NCBI GenBank assembly: GCA_025766275.1 | Contig: JAFKAC010000093.1 | Coordinates: forward strand, 1 to 64,000 | Length of the DNA stretch: 64,000 nucleotides | Reading direction: 5' to 3' | DNA from: Lactarius indigo | Taxonomy: Eukaryota > Basidiomycota > Agaricomycetes > Russulales > Russulaceae | Shown here: positions 1 to 11,400 of the stretch, piece by piece | Layout: each line of letters begins with the position of its first letter | Numbering within the stretch: the stretch's first letter is position 1 | The notes under the pieces: model-generated | What the model saw: the letters and a program-made list of their open reading frames with translations, nothing else | Told to the model about the DNA's origin: nothing | Databases searched by the model: none | Made by a program: the position numbers and the translations under genes

Positions 1-1782
1 TAAGGAGGACGCTGGCGACAACTGTATAAACTTGAGTGAGTATACGAAAGTCGGCGATAATAAACGAGACACACCATATGCAGACACGACGAAAAAAGTG
101 ACAACGGAGAGCGTCCGGTCAAGCCGGAAGGCAAAGACGACAAGGGCTACCGCAATATCGACGAAGGTTGGAACAACGTCGAACAGCACGAGCTAGCAGA
201 AACAGGTCAGCAACTTCAACGTGGATAAGGAATGACTCCTGCCCGCACTCTAAGGGTATTGTTGATGGCCGCACCACGATCGAGGATCCGAAGCACTTCG
301 CCGGTTTTGCGACGTGTATGCCAGGAGAAGGAAAGACTAAGGAGGTGGTTGAATGATAGCAGAGACATCTCTTAAGATGTAAATCAGTGATTAGTCTCCA
401 TCAAGCTTCCATGTCACTCACCGCGATCCGAATATTGCATCACGGGCGCCCAAAGAGTCTACAGATGAGATGGATATGAACGGAGCGGGAAACAGGTTGT
501 AGACAGGGCCAACATACATCGCGGAGCGCAGGCAGCCCACCACTACTCTGCAGGAAACGCAGGAATACGTAGCCAAAGAGATAGGCCCAAGGCGGGTGGC
601 TGACGCCATGTTCGAATACGGATACAAGTTTTGCGAGGAGGAAAGGGACAGCAAAGTTTACAAAGCGGCCAACGATAAGCAAGAACACGCATAATAACTG
701 CCACGATTTTGAGCTTGGACTTCTAGCCATGCGAGGAACAAAGACATACTGCAATAAGCTGGAGAAGCCGACTCTTCTTCGGCCAGAGGTAAGGAGTGAT
801 CCGCCGTAAGCGACGGATGATTTCGTCCCAAGAAGGATCAATGTCAACCTCCTTTTCTTTGGGCGCAGACTGCGGAAAGGGGGTGAGGACACCTATTACA
901 CGGAGGCTGTGCAAGCGCTTACCTGGACCTTAGCCGCTCCACGATCTGGTGTCTGAGGACGCGTGGCCGGCACAGAAACCGTGGTTGCGGCCGATGCAGT
1001 ACTGTGGAACGTCCCATATTTGATGCCATTAGCTGTACCGACGGTAAGGCCCGTCGAAGTGTTAACGCCATCTTCTGGGGGTAGAAGGAGCGTAGTTGAC
1101 ACTGGCTCGCCCTCAAACGCCTCTGGAGATGTAATTGCAGTGTACGTAACAAGGGGATTGATCAAGGCAAAGAATAGCGGGATGAGAAGAAGAATGCGAA
1201 GAACTGGAAAGATAAAATGAAGTAGCGTCTGGATGTCATACGGAAATGGATAGGGATGAGGAAGATCTGTTAATGCGGCGCGCTAAGCTTTGATGAGAAG
1301 CACGAGAGGGAAGTGTACACACGATCTTTGGACATAGAGGTCCCATAAAGGACTGCTTGCGCCACGTCCAGGATGAGGGAGAGAATGATGGAAACCTTCA
1401 CTCGTTTGAGGGACCAGACGTCGACACCCTTGACATCCTTCCAGCTTCCCAGGGCGGCGAGACCGGAAAATGCTACAAGACCAATGAGGGAGTTGATATC
1501 TATCCCTGTGCGCGGTGGCCAGTACTTGTTGACGATGGCATAAATCACAAATGCGAGACCGTCGAACAGATAGGTGAAAGACGAGAAAGACAGGCAAGAC
1601 AGGATAAGGGCACGACGGGGAACACGAGTGGCGACAACAACAGAGGTGATAGGAGAGGGCGAGGGCGGTGGTGGGGGTCGAGTTGTGAAGAGGGAGATGG
1701 TTGTGAATAGGACGAGTGAAGGGGAAAGTACCCTTAGCACTAAGAGTGTGGGATTGGTCGCGACACTGACCGTCGCGAACAT
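1..1782 (-). CDS. ABC half-transporter, HMT1/ABCB6-like (3' end outside window)
   Basis: This is the N-terminal part of a membrane ABC exporter of the vacuolar heavy-metal/glutathione-conjugate type. Reading the minus strand with introns gives exons 1782-1321, 1228-923, 869-750, 697-518, 458-422, 370-249, 192-75 and 30-1. The first exons encode a hydrophobic TMD0-like region. The later ones carry family hallmarks: ALRD joined to LWAPVMQYSDR, then LSFSWHTRRKTGEVLRILDR, then VPTFVDIAVALVV. All introns are 44-92 nt with GT-AG ends, and frame is kept throughout. I start at the ATG at 1782; the open frame extends upstream but has no earlier ATG. The ATP-binding domain lies beyond the left edge, so substrate is not shown. 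Family identity is strong; the heavy-metal role is inferred from homology. Confidence 0.85.
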
Positions 1783-2446
1783 GATCGTTAGTATCGTTAC
1801 TGGGCTGTCGTGAATTTGTCGAAGAGAAAGAAAAAGGACAGAAAAAAGGAAAGGAAAAGATAGAGTTGAGGTTGTTCGCGACAAAGACGCGTGAGAACTT
1901 TGGCGCGCGTCGATGCGCGCTCTTATTGCACTCCGCCCGCCCTCTCCCGCCTTATCGATGACAGGCCCGACATCTTTTTGTGCCGCGTCTCACTACGTAT
2001 AAGCTCCGTAGCCTCGCGCAAAACATGCGGATCAGGTTCGGGGTCGACTCAGTCTTACGCGCCTCGAGGTAGCCTCGAGGCGAGAAAAATGAATGTTCCT
2101 TGCACGATTTACGCTAACTCACTTGAGAACCGTGTTGAACACGTGGTGCTGGTGCAATACACGGGAAGTGAAGATGCACATCGCACAAGCCCCACTAATG
2201 CAGGCGCGCCACGCTATGAGCCCCTCTCGCTTTGAGATATCGTATGCCCCTGTGCCGGATTGCAAAATTGATCACATCGGGATGATCGGGACTGGGTGTT
2301 TCAGCGGAAAGCGTTGACAAAATTTACTGATCATTGGTCCGACCCCTCTTTCACAGTGTTGGACAGTCGCCGACTACTGTAAAGTCGAGAGTCAGTGTCC
2401 ATTCTTGTACAGTACCATCCTTGTCCACTACCAACCGTCATTCGTC
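1783..2446. promoter_or_regulatory. Divergent intergenic region (ABC transporter / Crinkler-like gene)
   Basis: About 660 bp separate the two divergently transcribed genes, so both promoters should lie here. No convincing coding exon is seen; the open frames at 1891-2317 look like chance. A perfect palindrome sits inside (2060-2082). Confidence 0.5.
2060..2082. repeat. Perfect 10-bp inverted repeat
   Basis: The arms are cgcctcgagg and cctcgaggcg with a 3-nt spacer. The position between two divergent genes would suit a dimeric regulator site, but the function is unknown. Confidence 0.6.
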
Positions 2447-3229
2447 ATGAGTATCTGGCTTCTTCTCGTCGACCACACGTTCCGGACCCCCATTGGACAA
2501 CGTTTTAAGATTGGCGCTATCTCTGGTCACAATCGCATATTCACCTTGAAGGAGAAGGTCAAGGAGAAGAGGCAAAACGACCTTGCTAACGTTGACGCCG
2601 CGGAGCTCACCGTGTGGAAGACGAAGGGTGCAATGGCTCTCGATGACTCAAATTTCGAACGCTTGGCAGAGATACTCGGCAACATCAACGTCGATAACAA
2701 AGACACCATCGAGAAGATTAGCGACGTCGAGCGGGTGGCGAAACTTGGACTCTCAGACACTCAAATCCTTCTCGTACAACTGCCTGGTATGTTACACTAC
2801 TATCCCCAGCAACATTTTCTGACAATCGTGTACTGGTGGTCTCCTGCGTTATCACAATTGCCGGTGACGACGACTCGAAAGCAGTCCCCATGAGTATCTG
2901 GCTTCTTCTCGTCGACCACACGTTCCGGACCCCCATTGGAGAACATTTCGGGATTGGCGCTATCTCTGATCGCGATACCATAGACACCTTGAAGAAGAAG
3001 ATCAAAGAGAAGTGGCAAAACCGCCTTGCTAAGGTTGACGCCGCGGAGCTCACCGTATGGAAGACAAAGGGTGCAATGGCTATCAATGAATCAACTTTCG
3101 AAAACTTGGCAGAGATTCTCGGCGACATCAATGTCGATGACAAGGATACCATCGAGAAGCTTAGCCCATCCCAGCGGGTTGCGAACCTTGGACTCTCAGA
3201 CGGTGGGACGCTGCTCGTGCAACTGCCTG
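2447..3229 (+). repeat. Tandem duplication of the ubiquitin-like header exon (period 443 bp)
   Basis: The block starting at 2447 recurs at 2890, with near-identical first 50 bases and diverged middles. Each copy ends in a GT donor after CTGCCTG. The first copy lacks the AG used after the second copy (gcg in place of aag), but a downstream AG at 2880-2881 keeps the frame into copy two. Confidence 0.8.
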
Positions 3230-4969
3230 GTACGTCACTCTACTGCCCCCTAAAACCATTTTTGACAATCGTGTACTGTTACACCCCAAAGTTACCACAA
3301 ATGCCGGTAACAACGACTCGGAAGCAATGGAAGTAATGGATACGCTCCCTAAATTGAAAGAATACGACCGTATGTTTCTTCCCGTTATACTATTTACTCG
3401 ACTTGCCGACACGTTCGTTAGGCTACAATAAGATCGTGGTAACACCAGGACCGTTACCTTCAGATGGAGCCAAATCGGCTGGCTATCGTAAAATCCAGGC
3501 CAACGACGCTCAGGCCATATATGATGGCCGGATGGTTCCGGATTCACCCCTGTCTACAATCTCTCCCCCCGTACAGATATTCCACCCTATCTTCAACGAC
3601 TTTATCCGTTCGGTCAACGACTCGAAGGTCCAGCCGACCACCGACGATCTTAAACATGTCTACAAATTCATGTCCATTGTATCCGATATTAGTGGGTCGG
3701 AGAAGGATTACAGTAATAGACTACTCCCACAATTGCGCCTCATTCTGAATGCCGACGTTCACGAAGAGCGAAGCCCCGATGGGACCAGGCCTGATGGTGT
3801 TATCACGCTTCAACTAGGCAACTCTCGCATCGCGTACTTTTTTCTTGATCTGAAGCGAGAGATCGGCGAAGGCGGCTGCGACCCTAACACTCAAGTAAGT
3901 CTCAGCATGAGACGCTTTTGGATTGACGAATCGGTGGGTTGTAATCGCGTCCATCTTGATCTTACGTCTGACTTTTGAATAGAAACGAAACATTCGCGAT
4001 AGGTGCTGCTGCCCAACATTCTTGGTCGCCGCTGCGGGCCCGTGGTTGAGTGTTCTGGGCGCCGTATTCACAGACAAGATTATCACCCAACGCCTGACTA
4101 GCATGAAGTGGATGGCGCTCTCATCAACAGAGGAGGATTCCCGAGTCTATCACAACGCCAGGGTCTTTGTCAGTCTCCGCGATTGTCTCTCAAATCTTAA
4201 GACTTTTTATGAGACACTTGACGGCGTTCCTCCGCTCGTTCCCAACCTACCACATCCCCGCTACTTCCCTTACCCGTCTTCGTTCACCTCTGAAGATGGT
4301 AGCGTCATTAACTTCCGATACCTGCAATCCTTGGAAGTGGATGCCGCATGCGTCACATATCTTGCGGAGACTCTTCCTAATGCACGCAAGGTGGTCGTCA
4401 AATTCGTTTCGAGGTACGGCAAAGAGGTACACGAGTTTCTTGCGCGCGAAGGGTACGCGCCTCTCCTCCTATACCATGGCGCTCTACCGGAGATCAGGCT
4501 CCCCTGTGTTCTTCCTGGACCCACTCAAAGCGCCCCCTCAAATCTTCACCTACGACCGGATCTCATGCACATGGTTGTCATGGACTATATCGATCCTCGA
4601 CCCGACGCCCCGCGTGACGTTTCTGCACAGATCGAGACCATTTTGAACCTGCTGCACTCTGAGGGATACGTCTTCGGTGATCTGCGAAAACCAAACATTC
4701 TTTTCGACGCAGATGGGAAAGTCAAGCTGATTGACTTTGACTGGTGTGGACGGTACAATATGGAGGACGTTGAAAACCTACCAGAGGACGTGCTGAAACA
4801 CATCGACCAGAACAAGATGCACGTTCAGGCTGGAGATGAGTCCAATGATTATGCACATTACCCTTTGTCGATGTCCACAGTCGAAGGTATGTGGGCCCTT
4901 GGTATGGAACCTCTTGCACCAATTCGACCTATGCACGACCGGATGATGTTTCAGAAGCTCTCGTGGTAG
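2447..4969 (+). CDS. Crinkler-like protein: tandem ubiquitin-like headers, PD-(D/E)XK nuclease-like domain, kinase-like domain
   Basis: Proposed exons 2447-2786, 2882-3229, 3292-3369, 3422-3894 and 3983-4969 give 741 residues in one frame. Residues 1-113 and about 117-230 are two copies of the Crinkler N-terminal ubiquitin-like domain (start MSIWLLLVDHTF, end LLVQLPG). A nuclease-like domain follows, with an early acidic helix (SGSEKDYSNRLLPQL), then RPDGVI and FLDLKREIGEG, which fits PD-(D/E)XK. The C-terminal third is a kinase-like fold: VVVKF as the VAIK lysine, GDLRKPN as the catalytic loop, and LIDFDW in the DFG place. Nuclease plus kinase behind a ubiquitin-like header is a known Crinkler architecture; in oomycetes some act as host-nucleus effectors. 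There is no signal peptide. The intron between the two headers is the least certain; an alternative start is the ATG at 2890. Confidence 0.8.
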
Positions 4970-5650
4970 TGGTAGTTTCCTTGCATTCGCGTAGTACGTA
5001 TAGGACAATATAATTATAATTGTACACCAGTACACTATTTAAGCAATACCCTAGAATTGAGCGATGACATGACGAGATGTGAAAGAAGAGAATGGTGGAT
5101 GTTATGTCTGCCGGAGGTCCGAGCGGTGCATCTCATTGGCCACTCCTGCAAAGTTTCGTGTTGTGCGGAAGTGTGAACAATCGTTTTTGATCGCCTGCAA
5201 TGACCCAAACCAGCAGCCCACTGTTCCTATTCCCTACCTCGCTGCACCTGCACGCGGCCTTAGCGACTCAGGCGTGACGCGTCGTCGACCACTGTGGCCA
5301 CTCCTGCAAAGTGTCATACTGCGCGGAAGCATGTGTGACTATTTGCGATCACCTGCAACGACCCAAACCACACTGTGGGCATTTTAGGATGTTACAGCAG
5401 GATCCAAATCGATAGGCACCTTCCATTTCGAGTACAGTGGTACTGGGGTTTGCCAGTGAACGACCCATGCCAATTAATTTTCCCACAGAAAATAAATGTT
5501 GTAATTATAGTGATTTTCCGGCCCGGCTCATGGGCCGGAAGCCAGCCTAAGCCGGCACTTCAGAAGCCGGACCGGGCTGGGCCAAGAGGCGGCCCACTAC
5601 ACGTCCGCTGGCACTTGTGATCTCCGTATGGTTTCCAAACGCGTCGTCTC
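4970..5650. repeat. Non-coding region with a short tandem repeat related to 14.73-14.90 kb
   Basis: A segment starting cactcctgcaaagt occurs at 5141 and again at 5299 (period 158 bp). Related sequence, with the same order of words (gcggaagcatg, gatcac, cactgt), lies at about 14.73-14.90 kb. At 5518-5590 there is a GGCCCGGCTC-rich imperfect palindrome. No gene is supported. Confidence 0.5.
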
Positions 5651-5669
5651 ATCATTTACTTTATTCACC

Positions 5670-8305
5670 AATGGGTTGGTTCGTCACACTGTAGAATCGA
5701 AAGTAATTGTAAAAGGATCCTTTTCTCTCTGTTACACTTTTGAGGCACATCCAAAGCAGGCGTGCGGAAAAACAGTCGTAAACAACGAAAAAAGTGATTC
5801 AGGTACTGTAAATCGGACAATGCGACGATACATTGTCCGAGTCGGATGAACTTGGCCCAGCTTTTCTATTTCTACCAAAGAGACATGTCTAGCTTCAGTC
5901 CTCTTTCACACCAGGCTCATGCCCTCCTTTACTCGCTGGCTAAAGCGTTAAACTCTTCCGCATCCTCCTCGTCGCCATCTATACTTCAAATCACCAGACC
6001 CTACTACTTCCTCGCAGTCCTCACAGTCTTCAATTAATCCTTTTATGATCCCTCTATCGATTCCGTCGTTCACGATGGTTCATCTGAAAAGCCCCTCCTA
6101 TCTTATCGATCCCGACGACAACACCACCAAGGTTCGCAGGTCTGATCCGAAACGCTTCGTCAACAACTCTCGCGTTGCTGGCCTACAAGCTTTCAGGAAT
6201 CATTGTTCCGTGAAAACAAGGGTCTCACAGGCATCGAGGTTGTATTTGGCAAGGGACATTGGAAGTCTGCGGACGAATTCCTGAGACATTCATATGGCTC
6301 TCTCTCAAGGCGAGTACTTCCCTGTTCTACCACAATACAACCGATTCGACTACTTCGCGTCATTCTAGCTATCGCAAGTTCTATATCCCCCATCATCGGC
6401 ATAGCTTGAGATGGAAGCACTCTGGGTGCATTACGCGCCGTATGTGATATCGGACGATACATGTGCGCCTATCCTCACATCGCTCTCTCCATAGTGCACG
6501 ACAAAAACTGTCAAGGGCCTGTTGCCGTCTTAGAGCCGGCCATGCGACGAGCGCCTCCACAATTAAAAACTTTGGACTTTTTTGGCTGGGCTCTAGCAAG
6601 CCCGAGCACATGCACAACGGCCTTCCCCTCCGATTTATTAATTTTTTTTTTTTTGCTTGTGATAGTCATGCCACTGGTCACACCTAGTGAGGAGTGGATG
6701 AACATGATGCGCACTAACCCATCAGATTCTTTCTTGGACGATGTGAATCCTTCTGACTCGTCCCTGGGGGTGTTTTCTTCGAACGGCCTCCCTTCTTCCA
6801 GTTCTCCCCGACATAGCAGCCTTCCTACACACTTCAGAGGCCACTCCGAAGGTCGATCGATGGCGTTCAAGCATACGAGCTCGTGCTAAGGATGACAACC
6901 ATTCACACTACCCGGAGAGCATTGATGGCGACCCAACAAGCGAGGCACCGTCCCGAGCTATAAGCGGTTTGTCATCTCACACCGATAATCACGCGGCGGT
7001 GCAACACTCGGCATAAATGTCCGGACAAGGCATATACGCAACGCATTCGAAATCGTCGTCGTCGCTCGCCTTTCGTGTCCTTCTTTCCAATAACCGAATC
7101 AAAGAACTCGCGTTGCCGCGTTTACCGTCTTCTCAAGGATACTCCTATACCCGTGGGCCGCCTTCGACGCCGTCACATCGACGGATCTCATAGGAAGAAC
7201 CACCACCATTCACATTACTTCCTGCCTCTGCGCGCATTTCCTCACAAGGATCGACCCTCCCCGATAAACCCGGTATCGGTCCTTCACGTTGTACTCCTGC
7301 ATCACGGACTTCGAGTATACACTCACATTCGCTTCCTATCCCTCCTACCGTATTATTCACAACACTGCCGATTCTCCCATTACCTAACATGTCGAGCCAT
7401 TCCAGTCCCGCGGTGCCCGACCCAGGGCCTGGCTCTTCAACATCACCTCACCTACCTCCGCCATGATCTTGATCTTACACTCATCTCCGAAGGGTCTCCT
7501 CCTTCCCCGAGTCGCAACACAACTACAATTCACCCATCGAACTCCTTCCAAATTACTCCGTGAACATCCACGACCCATTCTCTTCAGCTCCGGCCCGGGT
7601 CCCGTCCGAATGTGGAGGTGTGGGTCCTATCACTGAGCATCCGGACGACGAATATCCCGCACGGGTCTAGTGTATTGAGCGTCAGGAGCGCAAGCATCAG
7701 AGTTGCACAGTCGAGGCTGGGCTTGACTTTTGTTGATGGGGACCCGTTCGATTTGCCACCCGCATACACCGCAATTGACATAACTCGGCCTCCGTTGTGG
7801 GTGAACGGGGGCCCTGTCATCGGCGGTCAACGATAACATAGAAACCTGGGCGTTTTCTTTTTGTTTGATCAGATCATCCGTTATTGCTCGCATCATTTTA
7901 CAGTCGCGTGTGCAAGGCTCGGACACAATTGTATTACCTCGTACTGATCCCACTGACCTCAAACCATTCTTTCCTTCGTCCTCTCCGAATTTTCTTCACT
8001 TTGCTTTGTGCTGCATACGGCGTTTATCGTTTATCACTTATCCTAGTTCGGCGCGTGGTAGTAGAGAGGACGGATTCGAAATATAGTAGGTCAGGTTTAC
8101 TACCATATGCTACTAGTACTTCTTGCTAATATACGATACACGTCCGCTTGCTGATCGTTGGGTCCTCTTCGTATACTTTCCTATTGCTTCGCCCCGTTGT
8201 TTTACCATTTCACATTCACGAACCTTCCAATAGGTTTGTTCGTCACATTGTAGAATCGGAAGCGATTGTAAGAATGGATGCTTTTTACTGTTTTTGAGGA
8301 GCGTG
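5670..8305 (+). repeat. Module R, copy R1, bounded by direct repeats
   Basis: About 80 bp at 5670-5750 (gttcgtcacactgtagaat, later ttttgaggc) recur at about 8225-8305 just before the NLR-1 promoter block. R1 therefore begins with the tail of a previous R unit. Four other R copies (R2-R5) lie upstream of, or next to, the other NLR genes. Confidence 0.65.
5846..7836 (+). pseudogene. Decayed gene of the R family, copy R1
   Basis: Alignment of five copies shows a once-coding gene. The N-terminal part contains RSDPKRFVN, GLTGIEVVFGKGHWK, DEFL and, after a short intron with donor near 6313, FYIPHHRHSLRWK. A Ser-rich stretch follows (PSDSSLGVFSSNGLPSSSS). The C-terminus is DGDPFDLPPAYTAID, carrying a PPxY motif, and ends at 7836. 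In R1 a one-base deletion near 6175 breaks the frame between FVN and the tryptophan-rich turn, an extra A near 6090 shifts the start, and further stops occur later. The FGKGHWK...FYIPHHRH...WK layout is reminiscent of the basidiomycete DUF6593 family, but I am not sure. Function unknown. Confidence 0.5.
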
Positions 8306-8310
8306 CGAGA

Positions 8311-8389
8311 GCACCTGGCCCGGGGGCGGTGTGAATCTTCCTATCTAAGAAAAAGGCACAAGGTGACCTCGTGTTTCCTCCGACTTGCC
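8311..8389 (+). promoter_or_regulatory. Conserved NLR promoter / 5' leader block (copy 1)
   Basis: A 75-80 bp block reading GCACCTG, then GGCGGTGTGAATCTTCC, ATCTAAG and GTTTCCT is almost unchanged upstream of NLR-1, NLR-2a, NLR-3a and NLR-4, 55-130 bp before the start codon. It is much better conserved than surrounding R sequence. Confidence 0.55.
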
Positions 8390-8442
8390 CTGTATTCAAG
8401 CTATTGCCAGTCTACTATCTTCCCCAGCAATCCTGCAGAACC

Positions 8443-11400
8443 ATGTCTTCTCCTTCCCAAACAGCTGCCCCATCCTCAATCTTCAAATCGATGCTCGATA
8501 CCGCCTTGGTCGAGTACCAGAAGAAGACCGGAGATGATCTTCTATCCCACTCGCTTGCCACAGAGCTGCAAACCTGCGAGTCTGTTGATGGCGTCCTGAA
8601 CATACTTCGGGATCAAGCCAAGGCCTTCGAGCAATTTGGCGATCAGAAGTTGATGAAGTGGATCGATCCATTGGTCCATGTACTCTACACCTTTTCCGGG
8701 GCTCTTGGCGATGGCGTCAGCCTGGTATCTATCACAGATCCAATTCCGACGTGTCGGAAGGAATTCTAATGCTACTTATGAAGGTGTTCCCTCCCGCGAA
8801 AGTAATCTTCACCGGAATTGGTGTCCTCCTCGCTGTCCGTTTTCTCGCTATTCATTTTCGTGACCCCACCCCTGCTAACGCTAACATTTTACAGGCGGCG
8901 AAGGATGTCAGAGCAAGCCACGGTGCTATCATCGACCTCTTTGAGCGCATCGAGAGCTTTTTCAAGCGGCTCGGGGTCTATACTCAAATTTCGCTAACCA
9001 CGGAAATGGCGGAGGTGCTCGTAAAGATCGTGATTGAGTTACTCTCTATCCTCTCCATCGCGACCAAGGAAGTGAAACGGCGACGAGCAAGTGAGTTGGC
9101 TCAGCAAGATATGCTGTTCGCTTCATTGAGCTTGTGTTTTCCCAGAAATATTTGGCAGGAAATTATTGGGGAGGACAGATATTGAGGACGCGTTGAAGAG
9201 GCTGGATAGCCTGATACAGGAAGAATTTCAAATGGTGACAGCTCAGATTCTGAAGATCACCACTGAGGTCAAAGATGGTACGCGGCATGATCAACTAGTC
9301 ACCCATATCGCACTAAACGCTCACCCACCTAGATGCAGACAAAGCCAACGTGGTTATGCAGCAGGATATGGAGGGAGTAAAGCGCGACATACTAGAAGTG
9401 AAGCGCGATGTAGTAGAAGTAAAGCGCGATGTGGTGGAAGTAAAGTGCGATGTGGAAGAAGTAAAGTGTCCGTCATCTCCTACCCATATCGTGTCTGCTA
9501 TTGAGACTAAAACTTCTACCCAGGGACACAGATAGAACAGGACATTCACAAATGGCTCTCTCCTCCGGACCCGTCCACAAATTACAATATTGCGTGTAAG
9601 GCTCACTATGAAGGAACGGCCACATGGTTTTTTCAAAGCAAGAAATTCCAGGACTGGACATCAACCGGATCTCTCCTTTGGATCCATGGAAAACGTAAGT
9701 TCCCATTACCTTTATTGTTCAAAACGTGAGGTTTGATGGTCTCCGTTTTGCATACTACTAGCGGGGTCCGGGAAGAGCGTCCTATGGTTCGTCTTTGCTC
9801 AACTATTGTGGTCAACGACAGGAACTGATAAGCTAACGACTAAAGCTCTGCCACCATAAAGCGCGTCATGTCGTTGCGTGATGCAGGACAGGCATCCTTA
9901 GCGTATTTCTACTTTGACTTCCGAGACAAGGACAAAAAACAAGACTTGCGCAACTTTGTTACCTCTCTTCTCGTCCAACTCTCCGCCTACTTGAACCCAT
10001 GCCGCGAAATAATCTCCCACATTTATTCCACTCACGGGAATGGTACGCAACAACCCAGCGATGATGCCTTGATGGATTGTCTCCGGAAAATGATCTCAGC
10101 TGCCGCACAGCAGTCAATTTATATCATTGTCGACGCGCTTGACGAGTGTCCCGACTCGTCTGGGATGCCAACCCCACGAGAAGCAGTCCTTGACCTTCTG
10201 GAAGGCCTTGTCCGGCTGGGCCTTCCAGAGTTGCACATTTGTGTTACCAGTCGCCCGGAGATTGACATCAAAAAGGTCCTTGAGCCACTGACTCGTAGTG
10301 CTGTTTCACTTCATGACGAAGATGGACAAAAGCAGGATATTTCCGACTATGTGGGCAGCGTCGTCTACGCAGACCGCAAGATGCGGAGCTGGCGGGACGA
10401 AGAGAAGAAGCTAGTTGTTGAGGAGCTGTCTCATAAAGCAGACGGAATGTGAGAGCATACCTATACTCGGGGATAGGTCCTTATCTTTTTCGGTACAGGT
10501 TCCAGTGGGTATTCTGTCAGTTGGAAGTGCTGCGGCACTGTTTCCCAGCAAATATTCGCCAGACCCTTCGCGAGTTACCCAAAACTTTGGACGAGACGTA
10601 TGCTCGCGTACTCAGGAACATCAACAAGGCAAACCAAGGACACGCTCACCGCATGCTGCAGTGCCTTATGGTGGCCGTCCGTCCGCTTCGTGTTGAAGAA
10701 CTTGCAGAACTGCTTGCGTTTGAGTTTGACGCGGCTCAGGGAGGGATTCCGAAATACCGTGCAGCTTGGCGGTTGGATGACCAGACAGAGGCCGTATTGT
10801 CCACCTGTTCAAGTCTGGTCACCATCACCGACAAACCCTGGTCCGGCCGCCAGGTTGTCCAGTTTTCACATTTCTCCGTGAAGGAGTTCTTGATGTCAGA
10901 TCGCCTCACATCCTCGCTCGGAGACTTCTCTCGATATCATATTCGTCCCGGACCCGCACACACCATCCTCACGCAAGCCTGTCTCGGATCTCTTCTCTAT
11001 TTAAACGACCACACTGCCAAAGTGAGAGTAAATGGTTCCCCATTGGCTGGATACGCTGCTCGATACTGGGTCAAGCACGCACAATTTGAGGATGTCGCAT
11101 CACGCGTAAGAGATGGGATTGAAACACTCTTTAACTCGGAAAAACCACACTTTTCGACATGGATCGGGATATATAACATGGACAACAGGCCCTGTGGGAG
11201 TTATCCCGGGGGGACACCAACTCCCTTGTATTACTCCGTGCTTTGTGGGTTCTACGACTTGGTCAGGCACCTCGCCACCAAACACCCGCGGCACGTCAAT
11301 ACTGTCTGTGGCCAATACAGGTTTCTGCTGCTTGCGGCGCTAAGCGAAGGCCACGTCGAGATTGCGGAGCTTCTTCTTGAGCACGGGGCGAATGTCAACA

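Noticed and set aside
2787..2809. Very short intron (23 nt) after the first ubiquitin-like header, ending ccccag
   Set aside because: It would also keep the frame, but 23 nt is below the usual size for a spliceosomal intron; the AG at 2880-2881 is preferred.
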